A DNA stretch of 64,000 bases, from the NCBI GenBank assembly GCA_004346725.1, contig SMDE01000019.1, forward strand, positions 29,213 to 93,212, read 5' to 3'. Shown here in pieces: positions 57,454 through 64,000 of this stretch (the stretch's first letter is position 1; each line of letters opens with the position of its first letter). The position numbers and the translations under genes are program-made. This stretch comes from Phytobacter diazotrophicus (GTDB lineage: Bacteria > Pseudomonadota > Gammaproteobacteria > Enterobacterales > Enterobacteriaceae). A model generated the notes under the pieces. The model ran no database searches. It had not been told where the DNA came from and saw only the letters and a program-made list of their open reading frames with translations.

Positions 57454-57714
57454 TTATGACTCTATGCTATTTTCAGGTTGAGAGCTTATAACACAACACC
57501 CACACGCGCACTGGCAATTGTTCACAACAATATTTTTACCTTGTTCCATCGCTGTTGGGTCACCTTCCTGTATAGGATTAACACCATGTTTAGGGCAAGA
57601 AACCAAATCGCCTACCAATGCAACCTGAACGCCATTAATAAACATGGTTGAAGATGCAGTTATGACCTTACCCCCATGAGTAGTAACATCTCCTAAACAA
57701 ACAAGTCCCGGCAT
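57454..57714 (-). CDS. PAAR domain protein, spike tip
   Basis: The 86-residue protein is a small PAAR protein (VCLGDVTTHGGKVITAS, NGVQVALVGDLVSCPKHG, then GDPTAMEQGKNIVVNNCQC), with Cys and His positions for the metal that pins the tip. It is the minimal form with only a short C-terminal tail. It is the first gene of the block PAAR-382aa-tssM-tssA. The 256-base gap upstream holds no supported gene. Confidence 0.88.
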   Translation of the reverse strand: MPGLVCLGDVTTHGGKVITASSTMFINGVQVALVGDLVSCPKHGVNPIQEGDPTAMEQGKNIVVNNCQCACGCCVISSQPENSIES

Positions 57715-57970
57715 ATTTTCTATCCTGTTTAATTATTGGTAAAAATATCTAACTGTGAAATATAATGTTGGAGACTAACTATGGTGGCATTAACCAAATG
57801 ATTATTTTTGGTCTTTTATTACCGAGGTTTGTAATATTTGTAGTTTCAGTAATATGCTGCTATAGAGCAACCAATGTATTTTTAGTTAATGATTGCTCCA
57901 AATTTAGCAGATCAACGCTGTTGACCTGCTGGGCCAAGCCCTTAATCAGGCTGTTTCTGATTATCTGCCT

Positions 57971-59089
57971 TTACCACTGCGAGGGATGATATTTAATTGT
58001 CCCGGTTATACTTTCCCACAGCGCCACCAGTTCATGTTCAGTTAATGCATTGTCAGCGTGTAAGAGGTCAATACTGTAATCCATTGACAACTTAAGTAGC
58101 TTATTTCCTCCTTTCTTGTCTTCATGTATAACCAGTTCAAAATCATAGTTTATGGCTGGTTCTGAACTATAATTATCATTCTGTTTAGTCCACCACTCTG
58201 AAACCTCAAGGCCGTTGACCTTACGTTTTCCTTTATATAACGTTTCACCATATTCTGTTTCCATCACACGGGCGTCGTTATCCAGCAGCAATGTGCCAGT
58301 ATAACTGTCGTTATCCGTCTTTAATGTTATAGTGACTTTTTTGCTGTTTTGATAACTTACAGAGGCTTCATATTGCCCGAGTAGTGAGGCATCAACCTGT
58401 CCATACTGAATAGCTAACTGATTTTCTGACGGGCGCTGATTGTCTTTACGGGGTTGTAATCCTGACAAAATAGCCAGTAATTGTGCTTTCTTCTTCGGGA
58501 CATTATATCGAAAGGTATCAGAAATTTCTTTACTTTTACCATACCAGTAACCATCGTAACGGGCAGCCCGTTCGTCCCGTACTTTCATTTTAACTGAAAA
58601 CGTGATGCCATCTGCCCATTTCCACGCATCTAATATCCTTGCCATATCTGGAGTATATTCAGCCTCCATCCGCTCAAAAATGACCCCGTTCATTGGTGAG
58701 GTTAGTGGATAAATCCCCTTCAGATAGGGGGCATCCTGCGGATCGACGACGGGCATATTTCTGAGTTCTTCCTCATACCGCAACAAAAATTGCTGAAACG
58801 GAGGGTGATATTGCAGTTTTGTTTCCACTGGGGTCATATCTGAACCCTGTATAAACATCACCATTCCCGTTGGCGTAAATTCAGCCGGAAGTGCTACAGA
58901 ATAAAAACCAAAATACCGCGTTTCGGGGTGTTGTAATAATGAGGTGACCATATCTTTCTCTCTATCACTTAATGAATAATGATATGCGCCGGGTTTAAGT
59001 ACCAGCCATCCTGCTATTAATATCAACGCCGCCAGCAATATGCTGTTTCTCAGGCGACGCGGGCCATTAAGTAAATGCCATTTTTTCAT
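57971..59089 (-). CDS. Tli4-family T6SS immunity protein, copy 2
   Basis: The 372-residue protein has an N-terminal membrane anchor (SILLAALILIAGWLVL) and matches Tli4, the immunity partner of Tle4 phospholipase effectors: TRYFGFYSVALPAEFTPTG, GMVMFIQGSDMTPVETKLQ, GVIFERMEAEYTPDMARIL and NGLEVSEWWTKQND. It is located in the inner membrane with a periplasmic body. ATG 59089 is chosen by homology to copy 1 (MKKWHLLNGP). Residues 200 on are identical to copy 1, but residues 110-195 differ, so it may protect from a different variant of Tle4. The gene is preceded by a short remnant of a Tle4 3' end (59090-59145). Confidence 0.85.
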   Translation of the reverse strand: MKKWHLLNGPRRLRNSILLAALILIAGWLVLKPGAYHYSLSDREKDMVTSLLQHPETRYFGFYSVALPAEFTPTGMVMFIQGSDMTPVETKLQYHPPFQQFLLRYEEELRNMPVVDPQDAPYLKGIYPLTSPMNGVIFERMEAEYTPDMARILDAWKWADGITFSVKMKVRDERAARYDGYWYGKSKEISDTFRYNVPKKKAQLLAILSGLQPRKDNQRPSENQLAIQYGQVDASLLGQYEASVSYQNSKKVTITLKTDNDSYTGTLLLDNDARVMETEYGETLYKGKRKVNGLEVSEWWTKQNDNYSSEPAINYDFELVIHEDKKGGNKLLKLSMDYSIDLLHADNALTEHELVALWESITGTIKYHPSQW

Positions 59090-59185
59090 CGTTATTGACC
59101 TGCCGGGCAATTTTTATAATAGCGTACAATGCAAGGGATTTGCTGAAGAGGCCCCGTTAACCAGGCTGTTTCTGATTATCGACCT

Positions 59186-60292
59186 TCACCACTGCGTGGG
59201 ATGATATTCAATTGTCCCGGTTATACTTTCCCACAGTGCCACCAGTTCATGTTCAGTTAATGCGTTATCAGCGTGTAAGAGGTCAATACTGTAATCCATC
59301 GACAACTTAAGTAGCTTATTTCCTCCTTTCTTGTCTTCATGTATAACCAGTTCAAAATCATAGTTTATGGCTGGTTCTGAACTATAATTATCATTCTGTT
59401 TAGTCCACCACTCTGAAACCTCAAGGCCGTTGACCTTACGTTTTCCTTTATATAACGTTTCACCATATTCTGTTTCCATCACACGGGCGTCGTTATCCAG
59501 CAGCAATGTGCCAGTATAACTGTCGTTATCCGTCTTTAATGTTATAGTGACTTTTTTGCTGTTTTGATAACTTACAGAGGCTTCATATTGCCCGAGTAGT
59601 GAGGCATCAACCTGTCCATACTGAATAGCTAACTGATTTTCTGACGGGCGCTGATTGTCTTTACGGGGTTGTAATCCTGACAAAATAGCCAGTAATTGTG
59701 CTTTTTTCTGCGGGACATCATATCCATAGATGCCCGGAGAACCCTCTCGATCCCCATCATAACGACTCGCTCGCCTATCTGTAACCTTCATTTTTATTGA
59801 AAACGTAACGCCATCCTCCCACTTACGGGCATCCAGCACTCTTGCAAAGTCCGGAGTAAAAGACTCTTCATTACATTCAAAAATAGTTCCTTTTAGTGGC
59901 TGTTCCAGTCGATAAACCTTCTTAAGATAAGGTGCATCACGAGGATCTGTTACAGGCATATTTCTGAGTTCTTCTTCATGCCGCAGCAAAAATTGCTGAA
60001 ACGGAGGATAATATTGCAGTTTCGTTTCCACTGTGGTCATATCTGAACCCTGTATAAACATCACCATTCCTGTTGGCACAAATTCAGCCGGAAGCTCAAC
60101 AGAATAAAAACCAAAATACCGCGTTTCGGGGTGTTGCAATAATGAAGTGACCATCTCTTTCTCCCTGTCACTTAATGAATAATGATATGCGCCGGGTTTA
60201 AGTGCCAGCCATCCCGCTATTAATATCAACGCCGCCAGCAATATGCTGTTTCTCAGGCGGCACGGGCCATTAAGTAAATGCCATTTTTTCAT
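59186..60292 (-). CDS. Tli4-family T6SS immunity protein, copy 1
   Basis: This 368-residue protein is a tandem paralogue of the gene that follows it. It has the same N-terminal anchor (SILLAALILIAGWLAL) and Tli4 segments (GFYSVELPAEFVPTG, GVTFSIKMKVTDRRASRYDGD). Its start lies inside the 3' end of the Tle4 remnant by 23 bases, the tight coupling expected for effector-immunity pairs. The middle part differs from copy 2, while a 404-base tract further down reads as identical. Downstream, the sequence CAGGCTGTTTCTGATTATC is repeated after both copies. Confidence 0.87.
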   Translation of the reverse strand: MKKWHLLNGPCRLRNSILLAALILIAGWLALKPGAYHYSLSDREKEMVTSLLQHPETRYFGFYSVELPAEFVPTGMVMFIQGSDMTTVETKLQYYPPFQQFLLRHEEELRNMPVTDPRDAPYLKKVYRLEQPLKGTIFECNEESFTPDFARVLDARKWEDGVTFSIKMKVTDRRASRYDGDREGSPGIYGYDVPQKKAQLLAILSGLQPRKDNQRPSENQLAIQYGQVDASLLGQYEASVSYQNSKKVTITLKTDNDSYTGTLLLDNDARVMETEYGETLYKGKRKVNGLEVSEWWTKQNDNYSSEPAINYDFELVIHEDKKGGNKLLKLSMDYSIDLLHADNALTEHELVALWESITGTIEYHPTQW

Positions 60293-60638
60293 CGTTATTG
60301 ACCTGCTGGGCGATTTTTATAATAGAGCGTAAGGTAAAAGCCTGACTAACGTCATTGCGATAAGCCGCTTCGTGAAGAACCTGCACCGCCAGACGTTCCT
60401 GAATATTCTTATGAATGATTTTCCCGGCACGCAGAGGTACCGTACCGTCGCCATTTTCACAGGCATCACGTAATGTAAAACGTTGTCCTACCCAGCCGTA
60501 TATCACATTGTTATCGCCCTTTAATTCCCATGCCTGCTCTTCTGGAGAAAGCTCATCTTTCACCGTTCTATTGGCACTGACTTCACTTAAATAAAGGCGA
60601 CCATCATTCATTTTTGGCTCTGGTGGCGTCTCCCCCAT
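60270..60638 (-). pseudogene. C-terminal remnant of a Tle4-like lipase effector
   Basis: The 122 residues look like the end of an alpha/beta hydrolase lipase: ENGDGTVPLRAGKII holds the catalytic Asp of the family and VLHEAAYRNDVSQAF holds the His. The nucleophile region and the whole N-terminal half are missing. The reading frame opens directly after the stop of the preceding membrane protein, so the deletion joins the two. Coupled overlap with a Tli4 gene identifies it as Tle4-like. It cannot be an active lipase alone. Expression of the small product from ATG 60638 is possible but would serve only to carry translation into tli4. Confidence 0.75.
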
Positions 60639-61209
60639 TTAATAACTTTTCATATTAAGGGTAAACAGGCTGAAAAAGATGCCAGCAACTGCATCGGGAT
60701 AAACAACACGCCCCTCCCTTAAGCCTACTTTAGTAAAAGGCACAACTATTTTTGTAAGGTAAATTAATATAACAAAAGCCGCCATAGACATTACTAAAGA
60801 GTAAGATATAAATAAAATTAACAACTACACCATATTTCATGATCAAGAACGAGAACACATTTAATTCAAAAACTTCAGTATAATTTCTTATGTAATTTTT
60901 AACAGAAAACAATAAACCATTTACAATATTGAATAAATAAATCACATACAAAAGATAAAACTTAATTTTCCTATCAAGATAACCACCATTCATTAAAAAC
61001 CGAGAACTAGAAAACAGCAGTGCTGTATTAAAAATAACAATCAAAAAATCGAACCACAACAGTGAGCTCAAGTAATATTCAACATCCCCATTACTAGCAG
61101 CATCATAATAGTCTAGATCCCCACGATAATACCGGCAATCCAACGAGAAAATTAAAAAATCAATGAGAATAATCATTACTGCAAAAAAAGTACTCGCAAG
61201 CCTTCCCAA
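60639..61209 (-). pseudogene. Putative multi-helix membrane protein with apparent frameshift
   Basis: The frame from ATG 61209 encodes about four membrane helices (FFAVMIILIDFLIFSLD, FDFLIVIFNTALLFSS, FYLLYVIYLFNIVNGLL) and ends at 60730 with an unlike tail. Another frame entered near 60800-60824 continues the hydrophobic pattern (ISYSLVMSMAAFVILIYLTK) and then IVVPFTKVGLREGRVVYPD to a stop at 60639. The natural reading is one protein of about 190 residues with a one-base shift in an A/T-rich stretch. I do not recognise the family; location next to effector genes suggests an orphan immunity gene. Confidence 0.5.
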
Positions 61210-61439
61210 TAAATTTATGAAACGAAGTTAAATTGAATACACTTAAAAATACCTTACAATAGTTATTCTCAGTAACTAGTTTTGTTCTTATATTAACCCC
61301 CTCTCCATCCTTCCATTTAAATCATATTACCTCATAAAATATTTGATATCGACTAAAGTATCCAATCCAGAATAACAATAATTATCGTTTTCCTGCAACC
61401 TTATTAAATACACAGGATATTAATCAAAGGTATATAGCA

Positions 61440-62090
61440 CTACTCCACCTTTCTTTTCAGTCTACTTATTAATTTAAATCGACCATTTTTTATTATATAT
61501 TTTTCTTTTAGATAAACTTTGTTAAATGATTTTTTGTTTTTCACCATCATATCATCCTCATACCTATAAAGGACATTGCTATCAATATTTACCGTATAAT
61601 CAGCATTGATAACAAAATCAGAAAATCGGACGATATCTTCATAGCAAAAAATACTATCCAACAATAAAGCATCGACTAAATTACCATCCTGGCCATAACT
61701 ATTGAGTTGCACATTAAGCAATGGGGTATCTGCTTCCCCTATTTTATTATAAATGATCAATTTAAAAGTATTATGATCATAACCAAAACTACCAATAGCA
61801 TAATAAGGCACACCTACTTCCATATTTGGCGAACCAAAATTATCGCCTTTAACTGGAATGCTGACTTCTTGTTGATTAAAATTATTAAGTCTTCGCATGT
61901 ATTTTTGGGGGGGGGCGGCAACAGATGAACAATCATCAAACAATGTTTTCATATCTAATCCCTGTTGTCTGTACTTCAATTGAGTAATATCTAAAGGCAA
62001 TACCACCCCTTCATTTTCCATCGCATTACAACCAACGATTAAAACAATACAAAAAAAACATTTCATTTTAATAAAAAAATATCTACGCAT
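61440..62090 (-). CDS. Putative lipoprotein immunity protein of the VgrG-linked effector
   Basis: I do not recognise the family. The 216-residue product starts with a signal peptide and a lipobox (FFCIVLIVGC, Cys near residue 21), so it should be a membrane-anchored periplasmic lipoprotein. The gene starts 12 bases after the stop of the zinc peptidase-like effector gene and shares its AT-rich base use, so it is the probable immunity partner. A run of nine G (61907-61915 plus strand) lies inside the gene, in the segment SSVAAPPQKY, where a length change would break the frame. ATG 62066 is a possible later start. Confidence 0.65.
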   Translation of the reverse strand: MRRYFFIKMKCFFCIVLIVGCNAMENEGVVLPLDITQLKYRQQGLDMKTLFDDCSSVAAPPQKYMRRLNNFNQQEVSIPVKGDNFGSPNMEVGVPYYAIGSFGYDHNTFKLIIYNKIGEADTPLLNVQLNSYGQDGNLVDALLLDSIFCYEDIVRFSDFVINADYTVNIDSNVLYRYEDDMMVKNKKSFNKVYLKEKYIIKNGRFKLISRLKRKVE

Positions 62091-62102
62091 AGTTTTTCAG
62101 GT

Positions 62103-62993
62103 TTATATTTTTAATAACTCTAAAGTCGGGTTATATTTCTGAAGATGTATATGGTGATTATGGTTCACTAGGTGTTCAACATTTTTTAATACTGGTTTAT
62201 CAATAACAGATGGGTGTGCTTTCTGCCATTCACTATACCACTCATTCCATACTTTTCCTGTTGTAGGGCTATTAATACCGTCCCAATATTCCCACGCTTT
62301 AATACTTTTCCAACCAAATAAAACCAATGCCTCATTGAATTTATTCTGTCTTTCAACATCTAAACCTTTCCAACCACAAGGTTCACCAGTCTCATCATTC
62401 TTGTCAAGATAAACTGAGCCTCCTGATTCATCTTTCCTTAAATAACGTAAATCCAAGTTTGTCCCATTTTTATGAGTTTTGCTAGGAGACGGTGACTCAC
62501 CTTTATTGTTACTACCTCCATTAAAAGTAAAATCTGTATAACCAGTATTTAACATGGCACCTAATAACGAAGCAGTAGTAAGATCATTTGCATAAGGCCG
62601 TGTAGTATTACTTGTTAATGTAAACCCTACGTCACCACTTGAATAACTGCTTACATTATCACTTATGTTAATAAGATAAATTTTATCGCCACCAAGTTTA
62701 TCTTTATAATCAGAAAATGTATTCTCAGTTACTACAATAGTATAGGTACCAATTTCATGCTGAGTCCCTAATGAATCGTGATAAATATACTTAGCTTTAT
62801 TTCGTGAGTTTTTTAGCACTCTCTCAGTTTTCTTAGTTCCATTCCCAGTATCATCAATTAATTTATAACCTATAACCCCATTGTGATATATATGATATTC
62901 AACACTAGACTTCACCCTTGTAATTTTTTGCTCTTTTATGTTTTTTTCATTCTTAGAAGTATACCCACTCGTTGTTTTGACAATATCTTTCAT
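62103..62993 (-). CDS. Putative T6SS effector with M15/M74-like zinc peptidase motif
   Basis: The 296-residue protein lacks a signal peptide. Its C-terminal half carries SKTHKNGTNLDLRY (His174 and Asp181) and NHNHHIHLQK (His280, 281 and 283), the HxxGxxxD plus HxH pattern of D-Ala-D-Ala and murein endopeptidases such as VanX, VanY and MepA. Thus a peptidoglycan-cleaving enzyme is likely. The N-terminal 100 residues (VEYHIYHNGVIGYKLIDD, YTIVVTENTFSDY) look like a separate loading or prodomain. I chose ATG 62993 behind GGAG; starts at 63005 and 63023 are possible. It follows vgrG by 101 bases and precedes a lipoprotein gene, a standard spike-effector-immunity arrangement. Confidence 0.7.
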   Translation of the reverse strand: MKDIVKTTSGYTSKNEKNIKEQKITRVKSSVEYHIYHNGVIGYKLIDDTGNGTKKTERVLKNSRNKAKYIYHDSLGTQHEIGTYTIVVTENTFSDYKDKLGGDKIYLINISDNVSSYSSGDVGFTLTSNTTRPYANDLTTASLLGAMLNTGYTDFTFNGGSNNKGESPSPSKTHKNGTNLDLRYLRKDESGGSVYLDKNDETGEPCGWKGLDVERQNKFNEALVLFGWKSIKAWEYWDGINSPTTGKVWNEWYSEWQKAHPSVIDKPVLKNVEHLVNHNHHIHLQKYNPTLELLKI

Positions 62994-63093
62994 AACATAC
63001 TCCATATTATTTCCAACCACCACAAAATAGGGGGCGCTTGACTACAAAAAAACAACCACAATATTCAAAAAAATGAAACCAATCCTTTAGAAA

Positions 63094-64000
63094 TCATAAG
63101 AACAAATGAATTCGAATTTCATCATTTTCTTTTTCACTGAGAAACGTTTCTGTATACCCTGCATTATTTGTTTTACCTTCCTTATTTATCCCACCAGGAA
63201 AATATGCAATATATTTAGTATTTGCATAGGGTTCATTATTTTCATCTACAAAGTGGAACTGCACATTAAACTCCTCAGTATTTATCACAGGAAATGTCAT
63301 CAATTTCGCTTTCAATTTCTCCGGATCCATACTCTGCCCGCCGAATTTCTGCCAGACCGCGCCACGTTCTATAATTTTGTCCGGTGCCGCACATTCCACT
63401 GTGCCGTCCGCAATACGGATATAACCTCCGCCGCAGGTCAGAATGATCTCTTTCTCTGCACAAATAAGGATCTTTCCTTCACTGCTGCTTATGCGGATAT
63501 CTTTCAGTGCATCCAGTGTCATTTCGTCACTCTGCGCCTGGATTTCCACTTTGCCCTTTCCGGCAAAGATTTTTATCCCCAGCTTCTGTGCAAACAGGCT
63601 GATCGCTTCCCCGGCAGCCACGGTAAACTTTTTCAGGACGCTGAAATCCGCATGCTGCCCACCGGTGCTGACAAGGTTTTCCCCGGCCGACAGCTGGATA
63701 CTTTTGGGGGTGACCTGCGCTATCCCCTCAGGGGCACTCAGCAGCAGTGCAGCCTGTTTCAGCTCCGTCAGGCTTTCTGCCAGCAGCACCTGCTGCGTCT
63801 GTACATCCGCCAGTTCTGCTTTCGCCACCTCTGCCGCACTGCGCAGGGCCTCCACCAGCGACTGTGCGCACTGCAGTTCGCTCAGCGCCGCCGCCATCTC
63901 CCGCGCCTGCCCCTGCGCCCGCTCCTGACCGTCGGCGCTGATGAATATCCCCTTTTTCGCCCGGATGGCACCCCACATGTCCGTGCGCAGCTCAAAACCT
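63094..64000 (-). CDS. vgrG: VgrG spike protein, C-terminal part with transthyretin-like tail (cut by window edge)
   Basis: The frame is open to the window edge and shows the end of VgrG: GFELRTDMWGAIRAKKGIF leading into a DUF2345 region (LSAGENLVSTGGQHADFSV, EIQAQSDEMTLDALKD, ILTCGGGYIRIADG). The final 60 residues (FNVQFHFVDENNEPYANTKY, then NAGYTETFLSE) form a transthyretin-like extension, known in other systems to bind effectors. The ATG at 63978 is internal and not the gene start. GC content drops within the last 200 bases as the tail begins, a sign of tail exchange. Most of the gene, with the gp27/gp5 parts, lies beyond position 64000. Confidence 0.92.
   Translation of the reverse strand, partial: GFELRTDMWGAIRAKKGIFISADGQERAQGQAREMAAALSELQCAQSLVEALRSAAEVAKAELADVQTQQVLLAESLTELKQAALLLSAPEGIAQVTPKSIQLSAGENLVSTGGQHADFSVLKKFTVAAGEAISLFAQKLGIKIFAGKGKVEIQAQSDEMTLDALKDIRISSSEGKILICAEKEIILTCGGGYIRIADGTVECAAPDKIIERGAVWQKFGGQSMDPEKLKAKLMTFPVINTEEFNVQFHFVDENNEPYANTKYIAYFPGGINKEGKTNNAGYTETFLSEKENDEIRIHLFL

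Noticed and set aside
57765..57989. Plus-strand 74-codon hydrophobic frame between PAAR and tli4
   Set aside because: It lies antisense in an operon gap, overlaps the repeated 3' sequence of tli4, and has no ribosome binding site.

Overview
The window looks like chromosomal DNA of a member of the Enterobacteriaceae near Enterobacter, Leclercia, Lelliottia, Kosakonia and Klebsiella. The backbone thrW - proA - proB - phoE - crl - frsA - gpt - pepD - dinB - dpaA(yafK) - yafJ - gmhA - fadE - yafV keeps the order known from Escherichia coli. A purine-ureide (hpx) cluster like that of Klebsiella and a type VI secretion (T6SS) cluster are added. No species call is possible from the sequence alone.

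Region 1 (1-10,559) is most of a P4-type phage satellite inserted at the 3' end of tRNA-Thr(CGU), thrW, the site CP4-6 uses in E. coli K-12. It has a tyrosine integrase next to the tRNA, an AlpA-type regulator, a divergent P2-type major capsid gene, an Ash protein with a nested Icd-like product, a P4-alpha-like primase/helicase, an Ogr/Delta-type zinc finger activator and an array of GGTAACA iterons. At the left edge an unrecognised AT-rich gene runs out of the window, so the distal att site is not seen.

Region 2 (10,560-31,962) is core genome: proline synthesis, the PhoE porin, Crl, FrsA, purine salvage, a dipeptidase, DNA polymerase IV with a LexA box, cell-wall and LPS genes, and FadE. Between phoE and crl lies an added operon: an IclR regulator, RidA, a polar amino acid ABC transporter and a PLP/zinc D-amino-acid dehydratase-like enzyme. 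It reads as import and deamination of a hydroxy- or D-amino acid with RidA removing reactive enamine.

Region 3 (32,014-44,115) is the hpx cluster: allantoin permease, allantoin racemase, allantoinase, allantoate amidohydrolase, ureidoglycine aminotransferase and the hpxWXYZ amidohydrolases, with two regulators (RpiR and GntR types). Two 111-bp direct repeats and a run of strong hairpins bracket the hpxKJ-U-WXYZ half.

Region 4 (44,187-64,000) is the distal half of a T6SS cluster, all on the minus strand, reading from vgrG (cut by the right edge) to a TssA/VasL-like gene. The conserved genes PAAR, tssM, tssA, tssF, tssG, tssJ and tssE are interleaved with AT-rich cargo. That cargo comprises a putative zinc peptidase effector with a lipoprotein partner, a decayed Tle4 lipase with two tandem Tli4 immunity genes, and a second PAAR protein with a muramidase-like effector and a membrane partner. 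tssM is split by an in-frame amber codon, so the apparatus may be inactive in this strain unless the codon is suppressed or is a sequencing error.
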